Shown: positions 8,773 through 18,868, counted from the stretch's first letter. The stretch is DNA of 64,000 nucleotides from an uncultured Bacteroidota bacterium (GCA_913047695.1 CAJWUI010000003.1:124001-188000); one strand, 5' to 3'. A program made the numbers and translations. The notes: generated from the sequence alone by a model not told the origin.

Positions 8773-9554
8773 GAAAAAGGGAAAAATTTAATATGGCTAA
8801 GAAGCTTGTATTTTTATTTATATATCCTGTTTTAGGAATGTCTTTTGGCCAGACCACTTCAGAATTTTTATTTAATGAGGGCAATAAAGCATACAATGCA
8901 GGAAACTATGAAAATGCGATTAGTTTGTACGAGCAAACTTTAGAAATGGGTAAACACAGTGCAGACATATATTATAATCTTGGAAATGCAAATTATAGAT
9001 TAAATAAAGTTGCCGAAAGTGTTTATTATTTTGAAAAGGCCATGTTGATGAGACCAAATGATAAAGATATTATTACAAATAGCGCTTTTGCAAATAACAT
9101 GACCATTGATGCCATTGAAAAAATACCAGTATCACAAATTGATCAGATAAGAAATTCAATTATTGAAACATTTAGTTTTGAGATATGGACATATTTCACT
9201 ATAATTTTATTATGGATATTCACCATCCTTTTTTTAGCTTATTTATTTTTTATTCGGGCAAGGCTTAAAAGAATATTTTTCTTTAGCTCACTTAGTATTC
9301 TTCTATTATTTATTTTATCCTTCTCAATTACTTATTCAATTGATCAAAACGAAAAAAATAAGAAATTCGCAATACTATTCTCAAAACAAACTGATATTTG
9401 GTCAGAACCAAATCAACAAGCGGAACGTTTATTTGTTTTACATGAAGGTACCAAAATGCAACTTTTAGATAGTCTTGAAGAATGGCAAAAGATAAGAATT
9501 GCAAATGGCTCTGAAGGTTGGATAAAAGACGCTTCATTCAAGAAGATTAATTAA
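8769..9554 (+). CDS. batE: BatE, TPR protein with C-terminal SH3-like domain
   Basis: 261 residues. Order: signal peptide (to about residue 27, MSFGQ), TPR units near 30-110 (FNEGNKAYNAGNYENAI, then YYNLGNANYRLNKV), two adjacent transmembrane helices near 140-160 and 165-187, and an SH3-like domain at about 200-261 with a GWIKDASF ending typical of bacterial SH3. It starts inside the batD stop codon (ATGA). It ends the operon; only four bases separate it from the convergent cvpA gene and no terminator hairpin is visible there. Confidence 0.9.
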   Translation: MRKREKFNMAKKLVFLFIYPVLGMSFGQTTSEFLFNEGNKAYNAGNYENAISLYEQTLEMGKHSADIYYNLGNANYRLNKVAESVYYFEKAMLMRPNDKDIITNSAFANNMTIDAIEKIPVSQIDQIRNSIIETFSFEIWTYFTIILLWIFTILFLAYLFFIRARLKRIFFFSSLSILLLFILSFSITYSIDQNEKNKKFAILFSKQTDIWSEPNQQAERLFVLHEGTKMQLLDSLEEWQKIRIANGSEGWIKDASFKKIN

Positions 9555-9558
9555 TTCT

Positions 9559-10068
9559 TTAAATAATTTGATTTTCTTCTATAACTTTTGATTCTGTAAC
9601 CCAGTCAAATAAAAAACTACCAAAATCAGCCAAATAAGGATAAATTTTTGAATTCTCAAAAATTGAATTTGGAAATACAGTTATAAAAGTATTTATTTCA
9701 TTTACGACTATAAATAGCGCACTTATAACAATAGTCCATTTAATAAAACCAAATAATGCCCCAAAGATTCTGTTTAACCAACCTAATGCAATTAATTTCA
9801 AGGTTTTAGTAATCGTTTTTGCCATTAAGGATATCAAATATATAATGATTAAAAAAAGAGCTATAAAACATGCCAATTGAATAGCTTTTGGGTTCCAATC
9901 AACCAAGTTGCTAAAAATTTCACTTGTAAGACTAGAAAATTTAAATGCACCCATAAAACCTAAAGCGAAGGCTAGTATACCAGAAATTTCAATTATTAAG
10001 CCTTTATTAAGTCCTCTTAAAACACCATATGTAAGAATTATAAATGCGACAACATCAATTACATTCAT
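9559..10068 (-). CDS. CvpA-family membrane protein
   Basis: 169 residues with four hydrophobic segments and the CvpA start pattern (VIDVVAFIILTYGVLRGLNKGLI), then a conserved helix near LNRIFGALFGFIKWTIVISAL. CvpA family proteins are inner-membrane proteins named from colicin V production; their cellular job is poorly defined. I chose the ATG at 10066-10068 because the family's first helix begins close to the N-terminus; an in-frame ATG at 10081-10083 would add five residues. It is divergent from pheS. Confidence 0.85.
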   Translation of the reverse strand: MNVIDVVAFIILTYGVLRGLNKGLIIEISGILAFALGFMGAFKFSSLTSEIFSNLVDWNPKAIQLACFIALFLIIIYLISLMAKTITKTLKLIALGWLNRIFGALFGFIKWTIVISALFIVVNEINTFITVFPNSIFENSKIYPYLADFGSFLFDWVTESKVIEENQII

Positions 10069-10162
10069 CAATCTAAAGTACATTTTTTCAAGATTCCCTC
10101 AAAAATTAAATATTTAGGATAATTACAAAATGGATTTAAAAAAGATATTTTAATTTTACTTT

Positions 10163-11179
10163 ATGGTTGATGTTATAAAAAAATACCTTGATCAAGTGAA
10201 AGCTTTTAAAAGTTATGATCTTGAAAAAATCGAGGCCTTTAGAATAAATTTTTTAGGAAAAAAAGGAATTTTAAATGGTCTTTTTTCTGATTTTAGGAAA
10301 GTACCTTCTAACGAAAAAAAATCATTTGGTATTGAGCTAAACAAATTAAAAACTGCTGTCACAGAAAAAGTGAGACTCCTAAAAGAAGTCTCCAAAAAAA
10401 AATCAGGATCTAACAAAATAAGCGATCCAACACGTTCAGCATTTAAAATAAAGACAGGAAGTAGACACCCCCTTTCCATTGTAAAGAATAGAATTATTGA
10501 TATTTTCACTCAAATTGGGTTTAGTGTATCAGATGGTCCTGAAATTGAGGACGATTGGCACAATTTTACAGCACTTAACCTACCTTACCATCATCCAGCA
10601 AGAGATATGCAGGACACCTTTTTTATAGAAACAAATCCTGATATACTTTTAAGAACTCATACTTCATCTGTTCAAGTAAGGTATATGGAAAATAATCAGC
10701 CACCAATTAGAACAATTTCACCTGGTCGTGTTTTTAGGAATGAAGCAATTTCATCAAGATCTCACTGTATATTTCACCAAATTGAAGGTTTATATGTCGC
10801 CGAGGATGTTTCTTTTGCTGATTTAAAACAAACATTAAACTATTTTACCAAGTCGCTATTTGGGAATAAAAAAATGAGACTTAGGCCATCATTTTTTCCA
10901 TTTACAGAGCCAAGTGCGGAGGTTGATATTTTTTGGGGTCTTGAAACAGAGAAAGATTATCGAATAACTAAGGGTACAGGGTGGTTAGAGATAATGGGTT
11001 GTGGAATGGTAGATCCTAATGTACTTAAAAATTGCGGTATTGATCCAGAAAATTATTCTGGCTTTGCTTTTGGTATGGGTATCGAACGAATAGCGATGCT
11101 TTTATATCAGATCAGCGATATACGTTTGTTTTTTGAGAATGACATTCGCTTTCTTGAACAGTTCAAAACAACTATTTGA
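10163..11179 (+). CDS. pheS: Phenylalanine-tRNA ligase alpha subunit
   Basis: 338 residues, the normal length. PheS forms the catalytic core of the alpha2-beta2 enzyme that charges tRNA-Phe. The N-terminal coiled coil (residues about 1-90) binds tRNA. Class II motifs follow: motif 2 near [19 protein letters not shown] and motif 3 near [17 protein letters not shown]. The [12 protein letters not shown] segment is typical of the Phe pocket. The beta-subunit gene is not in this window, as is common in Bacteroidetes where pheS and pheT are separate. Confidence 0.97.
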   Translation: MVDVIKKYLDQVKAFKSYDLEKIEAFRINFLGKKGILNGLFSDFRKVPSNEKKSFGIELNKLKTAVTEKVRLLKEVSKKKSGSNKISDPTRSAFKIKTGSRHPLSIVKNRIIDIFTQIGFSVSDGPEIEDDWHNFTALNLPYHHPARDMQDTFFIETNPDILLRTHTSSVQVRYMENNQPPIRTISPGRVFRNEAISSRSHCIFHQIEGLYVAEDVSFADLKQTLNYFTKSLFGNKKMRLRPSFFPFTEPSAEVDIFWGLETEKDYRITKGTGWLEIMGCGMVDPNVLKNCGIDPENYSGFAFGMGIERIAMLLYQISDIRLFFENDIRFLEQFKTTI

Positions 11180-11214
11180 TTTTATTTATATAGTTTTTAA
11201 AATACTATTCTAAA

Positions 11215-11658
11215 TTAATTAGATGGCAAAATATTATTGTCCGAAGCAATTACAAATAAAATCAAACCCAAGCCATAAAATATAGCAACTCTTAAATACT
11301 TTTTAGATGATATAAAATGGTTTTTTTTAAGTTTCCATCCAAGATTTACAAAACATACTGCAAATAGATTAATAAGTGGATTTATAATTAGATCACTTCT
11401 CAGTTCATTGTTCATTATAATATTATTAAGATCATTTTCAGACCATTGATCAAATGATGATGAAATGAAGTACAATGTTAAACTTATTAAAAGATGAAAG
11501 TATGAGAAAATAATACCAAAAAGACAAATTCTTAGATCTAGTATAGAAAATTTTTTTCCTGAAATCCTACCAAAAACAGAATTTAATACATTTATAAAAA
11601 GTATTAAAAGCAACAAGACGGTCCAGTTATAATGAAGATTTTCAATTAAAGTAGACAT
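11215..11658 (-). CDS. Small four-helix membrane protein (cytochrome-b-like)
   Basis: 147 residues with four hydrophobic helices, near residues 11-27, 42-64, 86-105 and 122-140. A His-Tyr-Asn-Trp at residues about 9-12 and a His in FSYFHLLISLTLYFIS recall a flavobacterial family of about 145 residues often called cytochrome B-like, in which helix-borne His could bind haem. The match is from pattern only. The ATG at 11656-11658 gives a family-like N-terminus; an upstream TTG-initiated extension is less likely. The gene faces pheS tail to tail with 35 bases between. Confidence 0.6.
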   Translation of the reverse strand: MSTLIENLHYNWTVLLLLILFINVLNSVFGRISGKKFSILDLRICLFGIIFSYFHLLISLTLYFISSSFDQWSENDLNNIIMNNELRSDLIINPLINLFAVCFVNLGWKLKKNHFISSKKYLRVAIFYGLGLILFVIASDNNILPSN

Positions 11659-11781
11659 ATGAAATAATTTAAAATTAATCTTTTTTGAGATACTGAATTT
11701 AATTACCAATAAAAAGGTAAATCATCATCCCTTTTCAAAATCAACTTAAAATTTTATATTGAATTAAATATTTGCTTCTTT

Positions 11782-12807
11782 ATGAAAAAACTAATTCTTA
11801 TTCTGGCTTTTATTTTTTTGGGGTGTTCTAAAACATCTAAAAATAAATTTGAAAAACAATCCTTTGGTATAGTTATCCATGGTGGTGCAGGTACTATTTT
11901 GAAGGAAAATATGACAAAAGAAAAAGAAAATGACTATCGAAACGCCTTGAGCAGTGCGATTAAAATTGGATATGATGTATTAAAGAATGGTGGCTCTAGT
12001 AAAGAAGCTGTAGAAAAAACGGTGAATTTTATGGAGGACTCGCCATTATTTAATGCAGGTAAAGGAGGTGTGCTAACATCCGAGGGTACCATTGAATTAG
12101 ATGCTTCATTTATGGATGGTAAAACACTTAATGCAGGCGCAGTGTCAGGGGTTAAAAAAGTTAAAAATCCTATTTCTGCTGCTATTAAAGTTATGGAGGA
12201 ATCACCACATGTAATGTTATCTGGTCAAGGGGCTGATCTATTTTCCCAAATCCAAGGTTTAGAAATTGTAGATCAGGATTATTTTTTTACCGAAAGAAGA
12301 ATTAATGGTTTGAAAAGAGTACAAAAGGCTGAAAAATTAAAAGGAGTTTATAAAAATCAAAATGAAAGTAGTTATTTAGAAAATCAACGCTATGGAACAG
12401 TTGGTTGTGTTGCTTTAGATAGGTTTGGCAATCTTGCAGCAGGAACCTCAACCGGTGGAATGACGAATAAAAAATGGAATCGTGTAGGAGATGCTCCAAT
12501 AATAGGAGCAGGAACTTATGCTAATAATTTGACATGCGCTATTTCTGCTACAGGATGGGGTGAGTATTTTATACGTGCGGTAGTCGCACATGATATTTCT
12601 GCGATTATGGAATATAAGGGTTTATCTATTCAAGAAGCCGCATACGAGGTAATTCACCATAAAGTAGGGGCTTTAGGGGGTAATGGCGGTATTATTGGAA
12701 TTGACAATAATGGGAATATTGCTATGGAGATGAATACCTCAGGAATGTATAGAGCTTATATGAACCAAGAAGGTAAATTTGATGTCAAAATATATAAAGA
12801 CGAATAA
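11782..12807 (+). CDS. Isoaspartyl peptidase / type 2 asparaginase, lipoprotein
   Basis: 341 residues, an Ntn-hydrolase of the plant-type asparaginase/isoaspartyl dipeptidase family. The precursor is cleaved before a catalytic Thr, here Thr206 in QRYGTVGCVALD. Conserved pieces are IHGGAGT near residue 32, GKGGVLTSEGTIELDAS, and the substrate-binding TSTGGMTNKKWNRVGD followed by GAGTYA. The N-terminus is a lipoprotein signal with the lipobox FLGC, cysteine near residue 15, so the enzyme is anchored in the periplasm or outer membrane. No acidic surface-export signal follows the cysteine, which suggests the periplasmic side. It probably removes isoaspartyl peptides or Asn. Confidence 0.9.
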   Translation: MKKLILILAFIFLGCSKTSKNKFEKQSFGIVIHGGAGTILKENMTKEKENDYRNALSSAIKIGYDVLKNGGSSKEAVEKTVNFMEDSPLFNAGKGGVLTSEGTIELDASFMDGKTLNAGAVSGVKKVKNPISAAIKVMEESPHVMLSGQGADLFSQIQGLEIVDQDYFFTERRINGLKRVQKAEKLKGVYKNQNESSYLENQRYGTVGCVALDRFGNLAAGTSTGGMTNKKWNRVGDAPIIGAGTYANNLTCAISATGWGEYFIRAVVAHDISAIMEYKGLSIQEAAYEVIHHKVGALGGNGGIIGIDNNGNIAMEMNTSGMYRAYMNQEGKFDVKIYKDE

Positions 12808-12895
12808 TTTTAAAGTAATTTCATTTCAAATTAATTATAAAGGTAAATGTGGCTATTAACAAAATTCTTTACAGGTTGTAATAAACTGATCTTTA

Positions 12896-13993
12896 ATGGA
12901 TAATGAACTTCAGGTAGATAAAGCAAGAAAAATTATTCATATAGATATGGATGCATTTTATGCATCTGTAGAACAGCTTGATCGTCCTGAGCTTCGCGGT
13001 TTAGCCATTGCAGTAGGTGGAGAAAGTTCTAGAGGTGTAGTTTCAGCTGCGAGTTATGAAGCACGAAACTTTGGTGTAAAAAGTGCAATGAGTGCTATAA
13101 TAGCTAAAAAGCTTTGTCCAAATTTAATCTTTGTACAACCACGTTTTGAGAGATATAAAGAAATATCTAATAAAATTCAATCTATTTTTAGAGAATACAC
13201 CTCACTAGTTGAACCACTTTCACTAGATGAAGCTTTTTTGGATGTTTCTAACTATCCATCTGCTACAATTCTTGCCAAAGAAATTAGGAAGAAAATTAAA
13301 AAAGAAACTGGCCTTAATGCATCTGCTGGAATTTCAATCAATAAATTTTTGGCAAAAATAGCTAGTGATTGGAACAAACCAAATGGTCAAAAGACACTAC
13401 CTCCAGAAGAAATTAACTCTTTTTTAGACAATCTAGATGTCAAAAAATTTCATGGGATAGGAAAAAAAACTAAAGAAAAAATGTATCAATTAGGTATATT
13501 TTCAGGGAAAGACTTAAAGCTATTTTCAAAAGATTTTCTGATTTCTCATTTTGGCAAGGTGGGTAGATATTATTACGAAATAGTAAGAGGAATTCATAAC
13601 AGCCCAATTAGGGCTTTTAGAATTCCAAAATCTATTGGATCTGAAAGTACATTTGAAAAAAATTTAAGTAGTGAAATTTATTTAGAAGAAAAATTAAAAA
13701 ATATATCAACTTTAATAGAGAAGCGACTATCGGAATATAAAATAGCAGGGAAAACAGTTACTTTAAAAATTAAATATAGTGACTTTAATCAACAAACAAG
13801 AAGTAAAACGGGAAACCTATATTTGTCTTCTAAAGAACTGATTTTTGAACAAGCAAAAAAACTACTTTATAAAGATAAGCTATCTGAATCAGTTCGATTG
13901 GTTGGGATTACAATTTCAAACTTTAATACCCCCGAAAATAAAAGAAAAAATGAAAAGGTCTTGGAAGTATCTCAACTAAGTTTACCATTTTAA
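12896..13993 (+). CDS. dinB: DNA polymerase IV (Y-family)
   Basis: 365 residues, usual length. Y-family translesion polymerase. The catalytic acidic residues are in IHIDMDAFYASVEQ (about residues 14-27) and LSLDEAFLDVS (about residue 109), and the steric-gate aromatic follows DMDAF. The HhH thumb segment KFHGIGKKTKEKMYQLGI and the little-finger domain (from about 240) are present. No proofreading domain is expected. The C-terminal end LSLPF resembles a beta-clamp-binding motif (QLSLPF). The gene overlaps the convergent pyk by four bases. No LexA-like box could be identified upstream. Confidence 0.95.
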   Translation: MDNELQVDKARKIIHIDMDAFYASVEQLDRPELRGLAIAVGGESSRGVVSAASYEARNFGVKSAMSAIIAKKLCPNLIFVQPRFERYKEISNKIQSIFREYTSLVEPLSLDEAFLDVSNYPSATILAKEIRKKIKKETGLNASAGISINKFLAKIASDWNKPNGQKTLPPEEINSFLDNLDVKKFHGIGKKTKEKMYQLGIFSGKDLKLFSKDFLISHFGKVGRYYYEIVRGIHNSPIRAFRIPKSIGSESTFEKNLSSEIYLEEKLKNISTLIEKRLSEYKIAGKTVTLKIKYSDFNQQTRSKTGNLYLSSKELIFEQAKKLLYKDKLSESVRLVGITISNFNTPENKRKNEKVLEVSQLSLPF

Positions 13994-15417
13994 ATAGCAG
14001 ATACCCTAAGTGTATTTACCATACCTCGAGATTCTATTGGCATTGCTGTTAGGTTTACAACAAAATCTTCCTTTTCTAAATACCCTTTTTCTAATGCTAG
14101 CCTATTAATTTCTTCAACTGTTTTGTCTGTACTATTTAGATTATTATAGTAAAATGTTTTTACCCCCCAAAGTAAGTTAAGTTGATTTAGAATTCTTCTA
14201 TTTGATGTGAATACCAAGACAAGTGATTTTGGTCTCCAAGCTGATATCTGAAATGCAGTATAACCGCTATTGGTAAGAGTACAAATTGCTTTTGCAGTTA
14301 TATCATTTGCTAATTTAGCTGCATGATAACATATTGACTTAGTAATAAATCTTTTTGTTCGAATCTTTGGAGGGCTTTGGGGGACTTCAATTAGGGGTGA
14401 ATTTTCAACAGAAATTAAAATATCAGCCATATTATTTATTACATCAACAGGATATTTACCTACAGAAGTTTCAGCCGATAGCATCACTGCATCAGCTCCA
14501 TCAATAACAGAATTAGCTACATCATTTACTTCTGCACGTGTTGGGGTGAGACTATCAATCATAGTTTCCATCATCTGAGTAGCAATTATAATTGGAATAC
14601 GAGCTTTTTTTGCCAAATGAACTAGTTGCTTTTGAAGGAGCGGAACCTCTTGCGCTGGAACTTCTACACCTAAATCTCCGCGAGCTACCATAATACCATC
14701 TGAGTAGGCTATAATTTTGTCAATATTTTCTAAGGCTTCTGGCTTTTCAATTTTTGATATTATAGGGATTTTTTGATCGATGTGTTTTTTCATCAGTTCT
14801 TGAAGATCAATAATATCTTGGCTTTGCCTAACGAATGATAGAGCTATCCAATCAATATCTTGGCTAAATATAAATTCAGCATCTTTAATATCTTTTTTTG
14901 TCAAAGCTGGGAGCGATATTTTTGTATTTGGAAGATTAACCCCCTTATTTGATTTTAAGTACCCTCCTTGTATAACTTTTGCCTTTACCTCATTAACTTT
15001 ATTTGATGACAGAACTTCAAAAATAAGTTTCCCATCGTCAATCAAAATTTTTTCACCTACAGAAACATCTTTAGGAAAGTTTTGATAATTAATGTAGACC
15101 CTATTATTGTCACCTTCAAATGATGAATCAGTTGAAAAACTTATTTTATCTCCTTCTTTTATTTCAGTATTCTGTTTAATCTTTCCTATTCTTAACTTGG
15201 GGCCTTGAAGATCACCTAAAATAGCTGTGTTAGTATGAAGGTCTTTATCAACTTTACGAATTAATTGAATACTTTCCTTTATTTCATCATAATTTGCATG
15301 TGAAAAATTAATACGGAAAACATTCACACCAGCTAGAATCATTTTTTTAATAATTTCTTCTGAAGAAGTTGCAGGACCAAGTGTTGCAACTATTTTTGTT
15401 TTTTTAATAAAATTCAT
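13990..15417 (-). CDS. pyk: Pyruvate kinase
   Basis: 475 residues. Converts phosphoenolpyruvate and ADP to pyruvate and ATP, the last glycolytic step, in the cytoplasm. Visible: KKTKIVATLGPAT at the N-terminus, VFRINFSHANYDE, DLQGPKLR, the metal/substrate region IISKIEKPEALEN and IMVARGDLGVEVP, then TRAEVNDVANSVIDGADAVM. The ATG at 15415-15417 shares its A with the preceding stop (TGATG), which fixes the start and implies coupling with the upstream IPExxxVDY gene. Last gene of the acpP-fabF-rnc operon. Confidence 0.96.
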   Translation of the reverse strand: MNFIKKTKIVATLGPATSSEEIIKKMILAGVNVFRINFSHANYDEIKESIQLIRKVDKDLHTNTAILGDLQGPKLRIGKIKQNTEIKEGDKISFSTDSSFEGDNNRVYINYQNFPKDVSVGEKILIDDGKLIFEVLSSNKVNEVKAKVIQGGYLKSNKGVNLPNTKISLPALTKKDIKDAEFIFSQDIDWIALSFVRQSQDIIDLQELMKKHIDQKIPIISKIEKPEALENIDKIIAYSDGIMVARGDLGVEVPAQEVPLLQKQLVHLAKKARIPIIIATQMMETMIDSLTPTRAEVNDVANSVIDGADAVMLSAETSVGKYPVDVINNMADILISVENSPLIEVPQSPPKIRTKRFITKSICYHAAKLANDITAKAICTLTNSGYTAFQISAWRPKSLVLVFTSNRRILNQLNLLWGVKTFYYNNLNSTDKTVEEINRLALEKGYLEKEDFVVNLTAMPIESRGMVNTLRVSAI

Positions 15418-15887
15418 CAGCAAAGCATAAGATTTTTATTTAAAATTTTACTTTCGGTTATAACATATGCTAAAGAGACAATAGGCAGTACCAGAAGTTC
15501 TTTATATATTATATCGTGTAAATTCTTATCGTTTGATTTTATAAAGAAATCTACTTCTCTAAATTCTTTCAATAAATATAACTCATTTCTTTCTGGTACA
15601 TCGAATAGTGAATTATTATTTCTTGAATTTGAAAAATTCTCTGAGACACATTTGTTAGAAATCAAATGGCAATATTTGTGATTTATTTTATCGGTAAATT
15701 CAAAAACATTAAAAACTCCTTTATCTAAATAATTCTTAATATCATTATCCGATCTTTTCAGCTTTACTAACCCATTTTTATTTATAAAATATGCAAGTTG
15801 AAACCCTTCACATATAGTATGTAAAGCAATCCAATATTCTTTCTCATTTTCATCATCAATGTCTACGTAGTGTATTTTTTTAGCCAT
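15417..15887 (-). CDS. IPExxxVDY family protein
   Basis: 156 residues, no signal or membrane segment. In Bacteroidetes a small family named for an IPExxxVDY motif sits between rnc and pyk. Here the motif appears in drifted form as LKEFREVDFFIK at about residues 107-118, near the C-terminal third, and the position in the operon is exactly conserved. Function is unknown. It begins seven bases after the rnc stop and its TGA overlaps the pyk ATG. Call rests mainly on context plus the degenerate motif. Confidence 0.7.
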   Translation of the reverse strand: MAKKIHYVDIDDENEKEYWIALHTICEGFQLAYFINKNGLVKLKRSDNDIKNYLDKGVFNVFEFTDKINHKYCHLISNKCVSENFSNSRNNNSLFDVPERNELYLLKEFREVDFFIKSNDKNLHDIIYKELLVLPIVSLAYVITESKILNKNLMLC

Positions 15888-15894
15888 ATTTATT

Positions 15895-16632
15895 TTAAAA
15901 TCTTTCAGGCCTAATTTTTAGTATACGAACTGCAATCTTAGCTGCTTTTTCTTCAGCTCTTTTTTTTGATGTATCCTTGGACTTTGTTAAAAGTTGCTTA
16001 TCTAAAAAAATTTCTGCCAAGTAATTACTTTTTGAACCGATTTTACCAGATTCTTGAGTTATAAATTCAATTTCTTTTTTTTCTTTTTGTCCCCATTCGA
16101 TTAGATACGCCTTGTGACTTAAAACTATTTTATCTAAGTTCTCAATGTCAACATATGGTAAAATTATCTGATTTACTATATATTTCTTTGTTTTGGCATA
16201 CCCTTTATCGACAAAAATTGCACCAATTAAAGATTCAAGAAGATTACCATGTATATCTTCTCCAAAATTTTTATGAGGATCAGAAATTTTCGCAAATTTA
16301 AAAAGGTCCATTCGTTTTCCAATTTCATTGAGCTTTGATCTGCTTACTATTTTCGCTCTTAATTTAGTTAATTCACCTTCTTTAGCATTGGGGTAATATT
16401 CAAATAAATATTCTGCAACAATACTTGCCAACAAGGCGTCTCCCAAAAACTCAAGGCGTTCAAAATTTATAGTTTGGCCATTTGAATTTTTTAAATTTAC
16501 AGAACTATGAGTGAAAGCCTCTTGATATATTTGTTTTTTAGAAACCCTTATATTTAGTTTTCGTTGAATTTTTTTGGTAGATTTTTCTGATGATAAAAAT
16601 CTTGGGACCCCTAGAAATTTTAATAGTTTCAC
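15895..16632 (-). CDS. rnc: Ribonuclease III
   Basis: 245 residues. Double-strand-specific endoribonuclease for rRNA and mRNA processing. The catalytic signature NFERLEFLGDALLASIVAEY lies near residue 60, with a second acidic site in GNLLESLIGAIFVDKGY. A C-terminal double-stranded RNA-binding domain spans about residues 175-243 (ending KKRAEEKAAKIAVRIL). A short N-terminal extension before the RNase domain is usual in Bacteroidetes. Nine bases after fabF, so same transcript. Confidence 0.96.
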   Translation of the reverse strand: MKLLKFLGVPRFLSSEKSTKKIQRKLNIRVSKKQIYQEAFTHSSVNLKNSNGQTINFERLEFLGDALLASIVAEYLFEYYPNAKEGELTKLRAKIVSRSKLNEIGKRMDLFKFAKISDPHKNFGEDIHGNLLESLIGAIFVDKGYAKTKKYIVNQIILPYVDIENLDKIVLSHKAYLIEWGQKEKKEIEFITQESGKIGSKSNYLAEIFLDKQLLTKSKDTSKKRAEEKAAKIAVRILKIRPERF

Positions 16633-16641
16633 ACAATAATA

Positions 16642-17892
16642 TTAACTAATCTTTTTGAATAAAACACAAGCATTGTGCCCACCAAATCCAAATGTGTTTG
16701 AAAGAGCTACATTAACCTCTCTTTTTTCAGCTTTACCAAAAGTAAAATTGATTTTTTGATCTATTTTTTCGTCTGGTGTTTTATAGTTAATCGTAGGCGG
16801 TACTATACTGTTTTCTATAGCCATAATTGAAGCTATTGCTTCAATTGCTCCTGCAGCTCCAAGAAGATGTCCTGTCATTGATTTTGTAGAATTTATATTC
16901 ATTTTATAAGCATGGTCTTTAAACAAACTTATAATTGCATTCGATTCTGCAATATCTCCCAATGGGGTTGATGTACCGTGCATATTAATAATATCAACTT
17001 CGTCTGAACTAATATTCGCATCTTTGAGACAATTTTCCATTACTTTAGTAGCACCCAGACCGTCAGGGTGAGGTGCTGTCATATGATAGGCATCAGCAGA
17101 AAGACCTCCTCCCAAAAATTCAGCATAAACTTTGGCTCCACGGGCAATAGCGTGTTCATAAGATTCCAAAATTAATGCACCCGAACCTTCACCTAAGACA
17201 AAACCATCCCTATTTTTATCAAAAGGGCGAGAGGCACTTTTTGGGTCGTCGTTTCTTTTTGAAAGGGCATGCATTGCATTGAATCCTCCGATACCTGCTT
17301 TTGTCACAGCAGCTTCAGAGCCTCCAGTCACAATTACATCTGCATATCCTAATCGAATATAATTTAAGCTGTCGATCATTGCATTTGAAGCTGAAGCACA
17401 AGCAGACACAGTTGCGAAATTTGGTCCCCTAAAGCCGTATTTGATAGAGATCAAACCAGGGGCAATATCAGCTATCATTTTAGGTATAAAGAATGGATTG
17501 AATCTTGGGTTTTCATTTCCCGAAGCAAAATTTAATACTTCATTTTGAAACGTCTCCAAGCCTCCAATTCCTGCACCCCAAATTACACCAACACGATCCT
17601 TATCAATTTTTTCTAATGAAAGACCAGAATTTTTTATTGCTTCTTCAACTGTTACTAAGGCATATTGTGCGAAACGGTCATACTTTCGTGATTCCTTACG
17701 ATCGAAAAAATCTAAAGGGTCAAAATTCTTGAGTTCACAAGCAAATTGTGTTTTAAATAATTTAGGATCAAAATAAGTTATTTTGTCAGCACCACTGGTA
17801 CCAGCTATTAAACCCTCCCAGTATTCAGAGAGGGTATTTCCAATTGGTGTAAGTGCTCCCAATCCGGTAACTACTACGCGTCTTGGTTTCAT
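16642..17892 (-). CDS. fabF: 3-oxoacyl-[acyl-carrier-protein] synthase II
   Basis: 416 residues. Condenses malonyl-ACP with acyl-ACP during fatty-acid elongation. The Cys-His-His triad is visible: Cys in VSACASASNAM (about residue 164), His in NMHGTSTPLGD (about 305) and His in NTFGFGGHNA (about 400). N-terminal RRVVVTGLGALTPIG is the normal start. It follows acpP by nine bases; pairing of acpP and fabF with rnc is standard in the phylum. Confidence 0.97.
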   Translation of the reverse strand: MKPRRVVVTGLGALTPIGNTLSEYWEGLIAGTSGADKITYFDPKLFKTQFACELKNFDPLDFFDRKESRKYDRFAQYALVTVEEAIKNSGLSLEKIDKDRVGVIWGAGIGGLETFQNEVLNFASGNENPRFNPFFIPKMIADIAPGLISIKYGFRGPNFATVSACASASNAMIDSLNYIRLGYADVIVTGGSEAAVTKAGIGGFNAMHALSKRNDDPKSASRPFDKNRDGFVLGEGSGALILESYEHAIARGAKVYAEFLGGGLSADAYHMTAPHPDGLGATKVMENCLKDANISSDEVDIINMHGTSTPLGDIAESNAIISLFKDHAYKMNINSTKSMTGHLLGAAGAIEAIASIMAIENSIVPPTINYKTPDEKIDQKINFTFGKAEKREVNVALSNTFGFGGHNACVLFKKIS

Positions 17893-17901
17893 TATACTTT
17901 T

Positions 17902-18135
17902 TTAATCGGATTGTTCAATAAATTTGATAGCTTGACCAACGGTTGCAATATTTTCCGCTTGGTCATCGGGAATTTGGATGTCAAATTCTTTTTCGAATTC
18001 CATAATTAATTCTACGGTATCCAGTGAGTCTGCACCTAAGTCATTGGTAAAGCTTGCTCCATCAACAACTTCGTTTTCGTCCACGCCTAGTTTATCAACT
18101 ATAATGGCTTTTACTCTTGAGGAAATGTCTGACAT
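17902..18135 (-). CDS. acpP: Acyl carrier protein
   Basis: 77 residues. Carries acyl chains on a phosphopantetheine attached to the Ser of [15 protein letters not shown] (about residue 38). Acidic, helical, normal length. First gene of the acpP-fabF-rnc-IPExxxVDY-pyk operon and divergent from purN across a 151-base region. On the minus strand TATTTTTG (bases 18172-18165) matches the -7 consensus about 30 bases before the ATG, but I see no clear upstream TTG, so the promoter call is tentative. Confidence 0.97.
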   Translation of the reverse strand: MSDISSRVKAIIVDKLGVDENEVVDGASFTNDLGADSLDTVELIMEFEKEFDIQIPDDQAENIATVGQAIKFIEQSD

Positions 18136-18286
18136 AATTATTCTTTGTTTAAATTAAGTGTCAACAAAAATATAAAACTTTAAAAGAATTCTATGGATTG
18201 TGATTGAATATTAGCCTTAATTTTATTTAAAGTTAAATAATATGTTCCTAAAAATAATTCAATCCTCATCCTTTTATACTATTTAA

Positions 18287-18868
18287 ATGCCAAAAAAAGT
18301 TGTCATATTAGCATCGGGGAATGGAACAAATGCTGCAAATATTTGCCGTTTTTTTCATAAGGACAATAAAGTTGTCATAATATCGGTTTTCACCAATAAT
18401 CCTTTGGCTAGAGTTATAGAACGAGTTAAAGAATATGGAATCAAAGCGGAGGTCTTTGATAAAATTTCTTTTTACAAAGGGGATCTACTTAAAACGATAT
18501 GTTCTCTAAATCCAGATTTAATTATTTTGGCTGGTTTTTTATTAAAATTAGGACCAGAGTGGATTCGTGCTTTTCCAGATAAGATACTTAATATTCATCC
18601 AGCCCTTTTACCAAAATATGGTGGTAAGGGAATGTTTGGGAATTATGTTCATCAAGCAGTCAAGGATAACAAAGAAAAAGAAACTGGGATTACCATTCAT
18701 TATGTAAATGAAGACTTTGATAAGGGTAAAATTTTATTTCAGAAGAAAGTCAAAATAGATCTTGATAATACAATTGAGGAAATTGCTTCCAAAATTCAAC
18801 GGTTGGAGTATGTTTATTTTCCAAAAATCATTAAAAAATTTTTAACAAATCAAGTTAATGAGGGCTAA
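18287..18868 (+). CDS. purN: Phosphoribosylglycinamide formyltransferase
   Basis: 193 residues. Transfers a formyl group from 10-formyl-tetrahydrofolate to GAR in purine synthesis. Visible: VILASGNGTNAANI at the N-terminus, the catalytic Asn-His region NIHPALLPKYGGKGM (about residues 103-117), and the Asp-containing HYVNEDFDKGKI. The start ATG at 18287 has no competitor. It overlaps rnhA by 11 bases and begins a four-gene operon. Confidence 0.96.
   Translation: MPKKVVILASGNGTNAANICRFFHKDNKVVIISVFTNNPLARVIERVKEYGIKAEVFDKISFYKGDLLKTICSLNPDLIILAGFLLKLGPEWIRAFPDKILNIHPALLPKYGGKGMFGNYVHQAVKDNKEKETGITIHYVNEDFDKGKILFQKKVKIDLDNTIEEIASKIQRLEYVYFPKIIKKFLTNQVNEG

Noticed and set aside
11180-11214. A near-palindrome around ATAGT/ACTAT between pheS and the convergent membrane protein gene as a terminator
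   Set aside because: The stem is wholly A/T and short, and no clear T-run follows on either strand; too weak to list as a terminator.
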